A stretch of 64,000 nucleotides of DNA from Hydrogenophaga crassostreae (lineage in GTDB: Bacteria > Pseudomonadota > Gammaproteobacteria > Burkholderiales > Burkholderiaceae_C): positions 919,501-983,500 of the forward strand of contig NZ_CP017476.1 of assembly GCF_001761385.1 (NCBI RefSeq), written 5' to 3'. Within the stretch, counting starts at the first letter, position 1. Each line of letters begins with the position of its first letter. The position numbers were made by a program, and so were the translations under genes. The notes below the pieces were generated by a model. It worked only from the letters and a program-made list of their open reading frames with translations, ran no database searches and had not been told where the DNA came from. Shown here piece after piece: positions 24,880-32,907 of this stretch.

Positions 24880-26298
24880 TCAGGACTTGTTCCACAGCGT
24901 GATTTGCTGGCTGATGAAGGTGTTGAGCGAATTGAGTTTGCTCACCGTGGCATCCATGGCGTTGTATTGCGCGAGCAGGCGGGTCTCGACCCGCGCTGCG
25001 CGGTCGGTGATGCGTTCTTGCTCGTCGCTGTTGCGGTCGATCTGCCGCTGAATGCCGGCAGACTTGTTGCTCATGAGTCCTTCGGCCGCGTTCAGTCCGT
25101 CCGTGAATTTCTTGACCTTGAGTCCAAAGCCTTCGGTGGCGTCGTTGCCGGTGCTCTCGCCGAACAAGGCGCGCAATCCCGAGAGGTCGCCGAGGGCTTC
25201 CCCAAACTTGGTGGTGTTGAGCTTCAAGGTGCCGCCTGTCTGCATCTCTACGCCCACGTCGCTGAGCCGTGTGAACGGACTGCTGGCGGTGGTTGATCTC
25301 ATCATGCTGCGCAAGGCACCCTGCAGTCCGACGGCGGTGGAGTCGCCTTGCAGCACCCCAGCCTTCTTGGTTCCGGCGTCATAGCGCGTGGCGCTGGCGA
25401 GGTTGCTGACCAGTGTGTTGTAAGCGTCGACAAACGACTTCACATTTGCTTGGACCGCATCGGTATCGGGCTGCACCACAAGTTCCACCGGGTTGGTGGT
25501 GACCTGCGAGAGCTGGATGGTCATGCCGGGCAAGGTGTTGGTGAGCTTGTTGCTCGCCGTGTTGATGGCCAGGCCGTTGACCGTTGCCAACGCATTCTGC
25601 CCTGCCTGGGTCTGGCTCATGCCGTTGGCATTGCCCGCATCGAAAGCCAGGCTCGACAGACCGCTGGCATCGGTGTCGTTGCCATCGTCGTCGGCCACGC
25701 TGATGCGAAAGCCGTTGGCTTCGCCCGTGTCTTTGGAGCGCAACAAGAGTCTTTCGCCTGAAGCGTCTTTCAGAACGGTGGCGGTCACGCCACCGTCTGC
25801 ATCGTTGATCTTGGCGGCGATTTCGGCCAATGAATCGCTGCCGGCATCGATGGTTACGCTCACCGGTGTGTTCGCACCCGCAGTGAAACTGCTTCCGCTC
25901 CAGCTGCCCAGCTCGATGGTCATGGTGCCGCTGCCCATGGCCGTACCGGAGGCGACCGATGCCGATGCCGTGGATTGTGCCTTGGCCAGTTGCTGCACTT
26001 CCATCGTGACCGACGTGGCAGGTGCTCCCGCGGTTGCGGTCATGCCGATGGCGCTGGGGTTGGACGAACTGGCGGTCACCGCGTTCCATCCGCCAGACGT
26101 TGCCAGCTTGTTCGCTGCATCACCCAATGCCGCCACTTGCGACTTGATGGTGCCGTAGACAGACAGTTTGGTCTGGAATGTCGTGGCCTGTTTTTGCAGG
26201 GTGCTGATCGGTGCCTTTTCGATGGCAACGAGTTGGGTGACGATGCCCTGGACATCCAGACCACTGCCCAGACCGGGTGAAGAAATAGGTCCCACCAT
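24880..26298 (-). CDS. fliD: Flagellar filament cap protein FliD
   Basis: The 472-residue protein starts with ISSPGLGSGLDVQGIVTQLVAIEKAPI, the FliD N-terminal coiled-coil signature, and ends with VSKLNSLNTFISQQITLWNKS. The middle is Ser/Thr/Ala/Gly-rich as expected for surface-exposed domains (D2-D3). It caps the growing filament and promotes flagellin folding. No ATG other than 26298 fits the conserved N-terminus. No sigma-28 site is seen directly upstream, so read-through from fliC is possible. Confidence 0.97.
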   Translation of the reverse strand: MVGPISSPGLGSGLDVQGIVTQLVAIEKAPISTLQKQATTFQTKLSVYGTIKSQVAALGDAANKLATSGGWNAVTASSSNPSAIGMTATAGAPATSVTMEVQQLAKAQSTASASVASGTAMGSGTMTIELGSWSGSSFTAGANTPVSVTIDAGSDSLAEIAAKINDADGGVTATVLKDASGERLLLRSKDTGEANGFRISVADDDGNDTDASGLSSLAFDAGNANGMSQTQAGQNALATVNGLAINTASNKLTNTLPGMTIQLSQVTTNPVELVVQPDTDAVQANVKSFVDAYNTLVSNLASATRYDAGTKKAGVLQGDSTAVGLQGALRSMMRSTTASSPFTRLSDVGVEMQTGGTLKLNTTKFGEALGDLSGLRALFGESTGNDATEGFGLKVKKFTDGLNAAEGLMSNKSAGIQRQIDRNSDEQERITDRAARVETRLLAQYNAMDATVSKLNSLNTFISQQITLWNKS

Positions 26299-26538
26299 GA
26301 GGCTTCTCCTGCTGTGTCACCGGTGACGGCGACGTTGGCCTGCGGTGCAGGCAGCGGGCGAAAGTTCAGCCGACGTGCTGTCGGGGACCTTGCACCAAGA
26401 TGATCGGGGCACACGGGGATTGCCCATGCGCCCTGAACATCCCGCTGGGGGATGAGGCACGGTGCGAACACCGCGCCTTGATGCCATTCCCGGTTCGCGC
26501 CCAAGGCGCAGACCAGGAGGAGGCCGTCTGGCGTTTGC
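26299..26538. other. fliC-fliD intergenic region without a gene
   Basis: The 240 bp hold no credible gene; flaG, often found here, is absent. The region includes a perfect 12-bp palindrome GTCACCGGTGAC at 26316-26327 close to the fliD start and a CAGAC/GTCTG hairpin just after fliC without a T-run. Confidence 0.5.
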
Positions 26539-27381
26539 TTAACGCAGCAGGGACAGCACGCCCTGCGGCAGCTGGTTGGCCTGAGCAATCATGGCCGTAC
26601 CCGCTTGCTGCAAGATCTGGCCGCGTGAGAGGTTGGCCGTTTCCTGCGCGAAGTCGGCGTCCATGATTCGACCGCGCGAAGCCGCCTGGTTCTCGGATGA
26701 CACCTGCAGGTTGGAGATCACCGAGTCAAACCGGTTTTGCACCGCACCGAATTCCGATCGGGCCGTGGTGATGGCGTCGATGGCGGCATCCAGATCGTCC
26801 ATGGCCTGGAGTGCGCTTGTGGCGTCGGTGCCGAGGGTAGCCGCAGCGCCCTGGGTGTTGGAGCCCATGGCGACGGCGATGTCGCCGGTGGCGACCGTGA
26901 TCTGGTTGTCGGCGGAGGTGTTGGCGCCCACCTGGAAAGTGAAGCTGCCCGAGGTACCACCCGTGCCGCTCAACAGCGACTGTCCGTTGAACTTGGTGTT
27001 CTCGATGACACGAGCGTTTTCAGCGGCCAGCGCCTTGTATTCGGTGTCGAGTGCCACGCGGTCGGTTGCGCTGTTGGTGTCGTTGGCCGATTGCACGGCC
27101 AGTTCACGCATGCGCTGCAGGTTGTCGCCGATCTTGCCCAGCGCGCCTTCAGCGGTCTGCGCCATCGAGATGCCGTCGTTGGCGTTTCGAATCGCCACGT
27201 TCATGCCCTTGACCTGGGCGTTCATGCGTTCGGCGATGGCCAGACCGGCGGCATCGTCTTTGGCGCTGTTGACACGCAAGCCTGAGGACAGGCGTTGCAT
27301 TGCGGTACCCAGAGCGCCTGAAGATGCATTCAGGTTGCGCTGTGCGTTAAGAGACATCACGTTGGTGTTGATGGTGCTCAT
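26539..27381 (-). CDS. fliC: Flagellin FliC
   Basis: The 280-residue flagellin has the conserved D0/D1 ends (INTNVMSLNAQRNL at the start; QILQQAGTAMIAQANQLPQGVLSLLR at the end). The central region is only a short Gly/Thr/Ala-rich stretch (about 140-195), so the variable D2/D3 domains are largely missing. It is the only flagellin in the window. A strong AGGAG ribosome site precedes the ATG. Surface residues in the centre offer many Ser/Thr sites for glycosylation, relevant to the cassette at 39-43 kb. Confidence 0.98.
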   Translation of the reverse strand: MSTINTNVMSLNAQRNLNASSGALGTAMQRLSSGLRVNSAKDDAAGLAIAERMNAQVKGMNVAIRNANDGISMAQTAEGALGKIGDNLQRMRELAVQSANDTNSATDRVALDTEYKALAAENARVIENTKFNGQSLLSGTGGTSGSFTFQVGANTSADNQITVATGDIAVAMGSNTQGAAATLGTDATSALQAMDDLDAAIDAITTARSEFGAVQNRFDSVISNLQVSSENQAASRGRIMDADFAQETANLSRGQILQQAGTAMIAQANQLPQGVLSLLR

Positions 27382-27563
27382 GGTTAACTCCTAAAAAATG
27401 AAACAAAGGTAATCCGGCATCGCTGCCGATCTCAACATGCCGACATTGCTGTCAGCCGCCATGACCGGTTGCTGGAGGCGAGCCGGCTGGACCCTGGGGC
27501 CACTGCCATCACACCGCGTCGCTTTCCGGACGACGAACCCTTTTTAGAAGTCCGTTGAGTTCA

Positions 27564-27590
27564 ATTTCGGTGGTCCCGCCATATTCTTTA
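27564..27590 (-). promoter_or_regulatory. Candidate sigma-28 promoter of fliC
   Basis: Minus strand: TAAA (27587-27590), 15 nt, then ACCGAAAT (27564-27571), a 9/12 match. It implies an untranslated leader of about 175 nt. A second -10-like GCCGATAG occurs further up at 27768-27775 with a poor -35 (TTGA). No better site lies closer to fliC. Confidence 0.35.
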
Positions 27591-27767
27591 GCGCTGACTT
27601 GAATTAATTTGCTTGGATAAGCCACCGATGTGCATCTCATTTCCGGGCTTTGATACCGTCGAATGCCTGACCTGTTGCCCCTGTGGTCCTGCCGATCGCC
27701 CTGTGCATGTGCTTGAGCAGGCCCCATGACAGGTCGAACAGGTCAGAGCGGTGCAGACGCACCTTCA

Positions 27768-28025
27768 CTATCGGCTCGCGGCGTGAAGAATCAAATAGAC
27801 GGCCCTGCGCAGAGCGGGCGCCATGGTCACTTCGCCCACCGGGTGCAGCAAGGGATCCGGGGCCGATTCGATGCGGCATAAGGGCGGTTGACCGCTGGCT
27901 TGCGCGCGCTGGATGCCATGCATCTGATGTGCCGCCAGCTCTTGCAGCCCGGAGGTATGGGTCTTCACAGGCAATGCGGCCGTTTTTGTCGCGGTTGGCG
28001 CTGCAGCGGCTTCAACCCGGATCAC
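27768..28025 (-). CDS. Possible small protein between flhD and fliC (doubtful)
   Basis: An 85-codon frame starts at a GTG (28025) and ends in a TAG at 27768. Third positions are mostly G/C and the composition (Ala, His, Gln, Pro) is plausible, so it could be coding. A second short frame with its own GTG (27766 to 27637, 43 codons, starting KVRLHRSDLFDLSW) overlaps it by one base. Neither resembles a family I know and no convincing ribosome site is visible. Both lie in the leader side of fliC. Confidence 0.25.
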   Translation of the reverse strand: MIRVEAAAAPTATKTAALPVKTHTSGLQELAAHQMHGIQRAQASGQPPLCRIESAPDPLLHPVGEVTMAPALRRAVYLILHAASR

Positions 28026-28348
28026 CCTGATGGCATGAAAAACGTGTCACTTTGTTTCTGACAAGCCCATTTTGCGGTGCGGTGGCGCAGACCGCCCCTG
28101 TGCAGGGCAAACGCTGAAGGTACGCCTGCTTGTCGGCCCTGTTCCCGGAGATAACGAGAAAAATCAAATTTTTGAAAACCAAGGTTGTAGGAAAAAACCT
28201 GACACGTTTGGGTTGATTGCCTGACAGGCCAAACAGCAATGTACCGATTCAAGAATTTTTTCAGATCGACACAATTACTCACATCAGGTCAGCAGACGTA
28301 AGCACTCCGCTTCATCACCGACCTGGCGACAAACTCAAGGAGAGACTC
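28026..28348. promoter_or_regulatory. AT-richer flhDC upstream regulatory region
   Basis: This stretch of about 320 bp lacks a credible gene and is visibly poorer in GC than its surroundings, with A/T tracts (AAAAATCAAATTTTTG) and several short inverted repeats. It must contain the flhDC master promoter. I cannot place -10/-35 boxes with confidence. Confidence 0.5.
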
Positions 28349-28684
28349 ATGGACAGCGAAACCCTCTTGGCCGAAATCCGCGAAGCCAACCTCACATATC
28401 TGATGCTGGCTCAAAACCTGATCCGCAAGGACCGTGCAGAAGCGCTGTTCCGTTTGGGTCTCACCGAAGAAGCTGCTGACCTGGTGGGCATGCTCTCCAC
28501 CGCCCAGCTGCTCAAGATCGCTTCGAGCAACATGTTGCTGTGCCGCTTCCGTGTGGACGACGACCTGGTCTGGAGCCTGCTGACCAACCACAACATCAAG
28601 AAGGTGGACAACACCACCACCACCCAACTGCACGCCAGCATTCTGATGGCAGGCCGCTTCGCAGAGACGATGGCCACGCACTGA
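28349..28684 (+). CDS. flhD: Flagellar master transcription factor subunit FlhD
   Basis: The 111-residue protein matches FlhD: ETLLAEIREANLTYLMLAQNLIRKDRAEALFRLGL and LLKIASSNMLLCRFRVDD. With FlhC it forms the heteromer that activates class II flagellar promoters together with sigma-70. The ATG has a strong AAGGAGAG ribosome site. FlhC follows after 44 bp. Confidence 0.97.
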   Translation: MDSETLLAEIREANLTYLMLAQNLIRKDRAEALFRLGLTEEAADLVGMLSTAQLLKIASSNMLLCRFRVDDDLVWSLLTNHNIKKVDNTTTTQLHASILMAGRFAETMATH

Positions 28685-28728
28685 GCCTTATCGGCTGACA
28701 ACGCTTCACTTCACAAGGGACAAACACA

Positions 28729-29262
28729 ATGGCTGCCAAAAGCATCTTGAACGAGTCGCGCGACATTGAGCGCGCCATCTCCTTGATCAACCTCGGCGCT
28801 CGCCTGCAGGTGCTCGAATACGAGACCAGTTTGTCCTATGAGCGTTTGCTGCGTCTGTACAAGGAAGTGGCTGGTAAGTCACCGTCCAAGGGGCAACTGC
28901 CATTTTCGACCGACTGGTTTCTGACCTGGCAACCCAATATCCACGCTTCGCTGTTCTTGAACATCCATGAGTACCTCTCCAAGAGCAGTGAACTGGAGGA
29001 AATTGACACGGTGATCAAGGCCTTCCGTCTGTACAACGATCAGATGTCGGCCAGCCAGATCGAACCCCTGCTGTCTGTGACCCGCGCCTGGCGTCTGGTG
29101 AAGTTTGTCGACAACGGCATGCTCACGCTGACCAAGTGCTCCTGCTGTGGTGGCAGCTTTGTCACCGAGCCCTACGAGAATTCGCGCAATTTCACCTGCG
29201 GCTTGTGTGCGCCACCAGCCCGTGCTGGCAAAGGCAGTGGCAACGGGCTGCGCCTGCACTGA
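28729..29262 (+). CDS. flhC: Flagellar master transcription factor subunit FlhC
   Basis: The 177-residue protein begins with ESRDIERAISLINLGARLQVLEYETSLSYERLLRLYKEV and carries the FlhC zinc site made of four cysteines (CSCCGG, then CGLCA about 20 residues later). It is the DNA-contacting partner of FlhD. A very strong terminator follows 55 bp after its stop, so flhDC forms its own transcription unit. Confidence 0.97.
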   Translation: MAAKSILNESRDIERAISLINLGARLQVLEYETSLSYERLLRLYKEVAGKSPSKGQLPFSTDWFLTWQPNIHASLFLNIHEYLSKSSELEEIDTVIKAFRLYNDQMSASQIEPLLSVTRAWRLVKFVDNGMLTLTKCSCCGGSFVTEPYENSRNFTCGLCAPPARAGKGSGNGLRLH

Positions 29263-29317
29263 CGGACCGGTGGTTTAACGGGCTTCGCTAGCCTTTCGCA
29301 TCTTCCTCTCAAAGCAC

Positions 29318-29345
29318 AAAAAGGGCCCTCATCAGGGCCCTTTTT
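29318..29345 (+). terminator. Rho-independent terminator after flhDC
   Basis: A perfect 12-bp stem AAAAAGGGCCCT/AGGGCCCTTTTT with a 4-nt loop and a terminal T-run. It separates flhDC from the motA operon. Confidence 0.92.
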
Positions 29346-29361
29346 GCGTCCACGCACCGCT

Positions 29362-29388
29362 TCATTCACACCTAGAGTTGACCGATAG
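29362..29388 (+). promoter_or_regulatory. Weak candidate sigma-28 promoter of motA
   Basis: ACCGATAG (29381-29388) matches the -10 consensus at 6/8. The 4 nt at the right distance upstream (TCAT) match poorly. Because a strong terminator lies just before it, motA needs a promoter of its own and this is the best candidate. Confidence 0.3.
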
Positions 29389-29449
29389 AAAAGACAACGG
29401 CCTGTGCCCTGAGCGTTTCGGGTAAAGCCCTGTCCAAAAGGTCAAAAAA

Positions 29450-30310
29450 ATGTTTCTCATCATCGGCTTCCTGTTTTCGATGGTTTGCATCTTTGGTGTC
29501 TACATCTTCCACGGTGGCAACATTCAGGTGGTGCTCACCGCGTTGCCATTCGAGATGATCACGATCCTGGGGGCGGCCATGGGCGCATTCATGATGAACA
29601 ACCAGATGAAGGTGGTGAAGGCCACGTTGTCTGGCGTGGGTGCCGCTTTCAAGGGGTCCAAGTTCACCAAAGCGCGCTACATGGAGCTGTTGGCGCTGCA
29701 ATACGACATTTTGCAAAAAGCCCGCAAGGAAGGGCTGATGGCCATTGAGCAAGACGTGGAGAACCCCGACCAGTCCGAGGTGTTCAAAAAATACCCCACC
29801 GTTTCCGGTGATCACCATGTGGTCGAGTTCATCACCGACTACCTGCGCATGATGGTCTCGGGCAACCTCAATGCCCACGAAATCGAATCCTTGATGGATG
29901 CGGAAATTGATACCCACCATGCCGAGGCCCATGCCCCTGTTGCAGCGGTTGCCCGGCTCGCCGGCGCCTTGCCAGCTTTCGGCATCGTGGCCGCCGTGCT
30001 GGGTGTGGTCAACACCATGGGCTCGGTGGGGCAGGCCCCCGCGATTCTGGGCGGCATGATCGCCTCCGCTCTGGTGGGAACTTTCCTCGGCATTTTGTTG
30101 GCCTACGGCGTGGTCGAGCCCCTGGCTGGCTTGATGGAGCAAAAGATGGAAGAGGGCAGCAAGGAATTTCAGTGCGTCAAGACCACCTTGCTTGCGAGCA
30201 TGCAGGGTTATGCCCCGTCGACCGCGATCGAGTTCGGCCGCAAGGTCCTGTTCTCCGCCGATCGGCCCAGCTTCACCGAGCTTGAGAACCACGTCAAAGG
30301 CAAAAAGTGA
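29450..30310 (+). CDS. motA: Flagellar stator protein MotA
   Basis: The 286-residue protein has four transmembrane helices, with the conserved KARKEGLMAIEQDVENP cytoplasmic segment, PTVSGDHHVVEFITDYLRMM, and the LPAFGIVAAVLGVVNTM and IGGMIASALVGTFLGILLAYG-type helices. With MotB it forms the proton-driven stator. It is separated from motB by a 225-bp gap holding two inverted copies of the intergenic repeat, which is unusual because motA and motB normally almost touch. Confidence 0.98.
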   Translation: MFLIIGFLFSMVCIFGVYIFHGGNIQVVLTALPFEMITILGAAMGAFMMNNQMKVVKATLSGVGAAFKGSKFTKARYMELLALQYDILQKARKEGLMAIEQDVENPDQSEVFKKYPTVSGDHHVVEFITDYLRMMVSGNLNAHEIESLMDAEIDTHHAEAHAPVAAVARLAGALPAFGIVAAVLGVVNTMGSVGQAPAILGGMIASALVGTFLGILLAYGVVEPLAGLMEQKMEEGSKEFQCVKTTLLASMQGYAPSTAIEFGRKVLFSADRPSFTELENHVKGKK

Positions 30311-30314
30311 AGAA

Positions 30315-30409
30315 ACACCCTCCCGCGCCGCTTCGCGTCACCCCCCCTATGCTTCGCGAGGGGGTGCGCACCCAGTGGCCCGGCAAAGCCGGTTCCACGG
30401 GTGCACTGA
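30315..30409 (+). repeat. Intergenic palindromic repeat, copy 7 (motA-motB gap)
   Basis: A direct copy: CGCGCCGCTTCGCGTCACCCCC, a local insertion carrying GCTTCGCGAGGGGG, the GGCCCGGCAAAGCCGGTTCC core, then CACGGGTGCACTG. Confidence 0.8.
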
Positions 30410-30439
30410 ACAATTGCCCTTCGTTCTCCGGAGAGGTTG

Positions 30440-30530
30440 TCTTAACCAAGGGCACCGCAGAACTGGCTTTGCCAGGCCGCCAGTGCCGCCCCCTCGGGGG
30501 GGTGACGCCGCAGGCGGCGCAGGGGGGGGC
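30440..30530 (-). repeat. Intergenic palindromic repeat, copy 8 (motA-motB gap)
   Basis: An inverse copy with the shared edge CTTAACCAAGGGCACCGC, a diverged core (CTGGCTTTGCCAGG, still palindromic through compensating changes), a CCCCCTCGGGGGGGTGACGCC hairpin and GGCGGCGCAGGGGGGGG. The last G-run lies 6-13 nt before the motB GTG and may act as its ribosome site. Confidence 0.85.
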
Positions 30531-30535
30531 ATCCT

Positions 30536-31567
30536 GTGGCCGATAAAAAACTCCAGCCAATCATCATCAAGCGCATCAAGAAGGGCGGTCATGTGGCCCA
30601 TGGGGGTGCCTGGAAGATTGCGTATGCCGACTTTGTGACGGCCATGATGGCGTTCTTTTTGCTGATGTGGCTGCTCGGTTCCACCTCCAAGGGTGACCTC
30701 AATGGCATTGCCAGCTATTTCACCGCGCCGGTGAAGATTTCGTTGATGGGCGGCGACGGCACGGGCAACAGTGAAAGCATCTTGCCCGGCGGTGGACGCG
30801 ATCTGAGCAAGTCTGCGGGTCAGGTCGATGGCGGCGATGCCGAGCGCGCGGCGAAACTGATCGGCGCCCAGATGGCACGGGCCGAACTGGCCCGAAAAGA
30901 CGCCGTGCGCATCGATGCGCTGCAGAAAAAGATCAGCGAGATGGTCGCCAACAACCCGGCGCTGGCCGAATTTGGCAACCAGATCAAGTTGGAGCAAACC
31001 GAAGACGGTTTGCAAATCCAGATCGTTGACGAGCAAAACCGCCCCATGTTTGATGTCGGCAGCGCCATCGTCAAACCCTATATGCGCGACATCTTGCGCG
31101 AGATTGGCGGTGCCCTGGTCGGGGTGGAAAACCGCATCGCGCTTTCCGGCCACACCGACGCCATGCCTTATGGCAGCGGCGACAGGGGTTACAGCAACTG
31201 GGAGCTCTCGGCAGACCGGGCGAATGCCTCGCGCCGCGAACTCGTCACCGGCGGCTTGCCCGATGCCAAGATGGCCCGGGTGGAGGGGCTGGCGTCGAGC
31301 CGCCTGTTTGATCCGGACAACCCAAATGCGCCCGTCAATCGCCGCATCAGCATTCTTGTGCTCACGCGAGAAGCCGAAGAGCGTTTGCTGCAAAGGCCTT
31401 TGACCGATGCCGAACTGGCGACTGAAATGCCCGCGCCGGGTCCGGATCCGGTGTCTGCAGAGGCCAAGGCAACGCCATTTCTGGTGCCCCCTGGCTCACC
31501 TGAAACCCTTGAGGCGCTACAGAAAGCGCGTGAAATGACGAAGTCACCTACACAGCCTCGCCAGTAA
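30536..31567 (+). CDS. motB: Flagellar stator protein MotB
   Basis: The 343-residue protein has one membrane helix with the proton-carrying aspartate in YADFVTAMMAFFLLMWLLGS, a plug and linker, and a C-terminal OmpA-like peptidoglycan-binding domain with ALSGHTDAMPYGS and LSADRANASRREL. It starts with GTG at 30536. No canonical ribosome site exists other than the G-run at the end of repeat copy 8. A proline-rich tail of about 60 residues follows the OmpA domain. Confidence 0.97.
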   Translation: MADKKLQPIIIKRIKKGGHVAHGGAWKIAYADFVTAMMAFFLLMWLLGSTSKGDLNGIASYFTAPVKISLMGGDGTGNSESILPGGGRDLSKSAGQVDGGDAERAAKLIGAQMARAELARKDAVRIDALQKKISEMVANNPALAEFGNQIKLEQTEDGLQIQIVDEQNRPMFDVGSAIVKPYMRDILREIGGALVGVENRIALSGHTDAMPYGSGDRGYSNWELSADRANASRRELVTGGLPDAKMARVEGLASSRLFDPDNPNAPVNRRISILVLTREAEERLLQRPLTDAELATEMPAPGPDPVSAEAKATPFLVPPGSPETLEALQKAREMTKSPTQPRQ

Positions 31568-31614
31568 CCCGTCTGCCGCTTCCTTTTTTTTCAATCCCTC
31601 CCCTGGAGGTATTC

Positions 31615-32001
31615 ATGTCAAGCCCAATGAAATTCCTGATCGTTGACGACTTCTCGACCATGCGCCGCATCGTGCGCAACTTGCTCAAGGAAATCGGCCA
31701 TACCGATGCCGACGAAGCGGAGGACGGTGTGGTTGCGCTAAACAAGCTGCGAAACGGTACCTTCAACTTTGTCGTCAGCGACATCAACATGCCCAACATG
31801 AACGGCTTCCAGTTGCTCGCCGAGATCAAGAAGGATGAATCGCTCAAGCACCTGCCCGTGCTCATGGTGACCGCCGAGGCCCGCAAGGAAGACATCGTCA
31901 TGGCGGCGCAGAACGGCGCAGCGGGCTACATCGTCAAACCCTTCACCAAGGCCACGCTCGAAGACAAGCTGGCCAACATCTTCAAGAAACTTGGCCTCTG
32001 A
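31615..32001 (+). CDS. cheY: Chemotaxis response regulator CheY
   Basis: The 128-residue canonical CheY has LIVDDFSTMRRIVRNLLKE at the acidic pocket, the phospho-acceptor in FVVSDINMPNMNG, the threonine in MVTAEA and the lysine in IVKPFT. It closely resembles enterobacterial CheY, binds FliM when phosphorylated and triggers reversal. A GGAGG ribosome site precedes the ATG. It is followed after 19 bp by cheZ. Confidence 0.97.
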   Translation: MSSPMKFLIVDDFSTMRRIVRNLLKEIGHTDADEAEDGVVALNKLRNGTFNFVVSDINMPNMNGFQLLAEIKKDESLKHLPVLMVTAEARKEDIVMAAQNGAAGYIVKPFTKATLEDKLANIFKKLGL

Positions 32002-32020
32002 CCGGCTTGTGGAGCACACC

Positions 32021-32650
32021 ATGCAAGACCCATCAGAGGACAGCAATGCCGACGCTCAGTCGCAGGTTTACCAGCGTCTCGGGGGCATCACACGCCAACT
32101 GCACGACGCGCTCAAGGAATTGGGCCACGCCGACCGCCTCAAAGGCACGGTCGATCAGTTGCCCGACACCAAGAGCCGCTTGTCATATATTGCGCGGCTG
32201 ACCGGCGAAGCGGCCGAGAAAGTGTTGAATCAGGTCGACGAGGCCAAGGAAGAGCAGGCGCAGATCGCATTGCGAGCCAGGAAACTGGTTGAGACCTTGT
32301 CGGGTGTTCCGGGCCTGGTGACAGCCATGCCCGAGTTGTTGCTCTGGTCCAAAGAGGTGGTCCAAGCCAGTGACCGCATCGACACCCGGCTCACCGAGAT
32401 CATGCTGGCGCAAGATTTCCATGACCTCACTGGCCAGGTCATTGGCCGTGTGGTCCAGCTCGCCGCCACCATTGAATCTCAGTTGCTTGACCTGCTGCTC
32501 CACTCTTCTCCAGGCGGAAAACCTGGGGAAGACAAGGCCGTGTCGCCCACGCTGGAGCTCGACGGGCCGGTGGTAGACCGCGAAGGCCGCCCGGACGTGG
32601 TGAACGATCAGGCTCAGGTGGACGATTTGCTCGCCAGTCTCGGCTTCTAG
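32021..32650 (+). CDS. cheZ: CheY-phosphate phosphatase CheZ
   Basis: The 209-residue protein has a long helical hairpin with the catalytic AQDFHDLTGQVIGR motif (Asp and Gln four residues apart) and a C-terminal CheY-binding peptide QVDDLLASLGF. It dephosphorylates CheY. The ATG at 32021 has GGAG upstream; an in-frame upstream extension overlapping cheY is ignored. It differs in length and tail from the CheZ-like protein at 8.5 kb. Confidence 0.96.
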   Translation: MQDPSEDSNADAQSQVYQRLGGITRQLHDALKELGHADRLKGTVDQLPDTKSRLSYIARLTGEAAEKVLNQVDEAKEEQAQIALRARKLVETLSGVPGLVTAMPELLLWSKEVVQASDRIDTRLTEIMLAQDFHDLTGQVIGRVVQLAATIESQLLDLLLHSSPGGKPGEDKAVSPTLELDGPVVDREGRPDVVNDQAQVDDLLASLGF

Positions 32651-32689
32651 ACGGGTCCGGGTTATTTGGCCCATCCCCATCGCGGCTCA

Positions 32690-32776
32690 ATTCGTGTGCC
32701 GCTCTGCCTCTCAAGGGGCAACGCTGGGCGATCGGCGGAGCCGAATCGGCGCCGTTCTCGGTTTGGGGCCTCCCGC
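32690..32776 (+). repeat. Intergenic palindromic repeat, copy 9 (diverged)
   Basis: A direct copy of the same sub-type as copy 12: CCTCTCAAGGGGCAACGCTGG, a diverged core (GATCGGCGGAGCCGAATC) and GGCGCCGTTCTCGGTTTGGGG. The rest of the 257-bp cheZ-flhB gap holds no gene and presumably the flhB promoter. Confidence 0.65.
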
Positions 32777-32907
32777 CCGCCGCTGCCGGTTTGCCTCTTT
32801 TGGGTTTGTGTTGATTGAAAAGCGCGTGTAGATCGGTCCTTATCGTCCTTTAGTTTTTCGGACCCACTTTCACAATCTGTTTCATCCCATCCCGATGAAG
32901 CAGAGCG

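Noticed and set aside
26480..26538. Rho-independent terminator after fliC
   Set aside because: CAGAC/GTCTG and GCGCC/GGCGC hairpins exist but neither is followed by a T-run in the fliC direction.
28022..28282. 86-codon minus frame in the flhD upstream region
   Set aside because: AT-richer regulatory DNA, random-looking composition, no ribosome site; two overlapping frames compete equally.
28688..28695. TTATCGGC (minus-strand sigma-28 -10) between flhD and flhC
   Set aside because: The sequence 15 nt away is TCAC, not TTTA, and it would read backwards into flhD.
30539..30546. Exact GCCGATAA sigma-28 -10 at the motB start
   Set aside because: It is formed by the second and third motB codons and one further base, and no TAAA-like -35 lies 15 nt upstream; coincidence.
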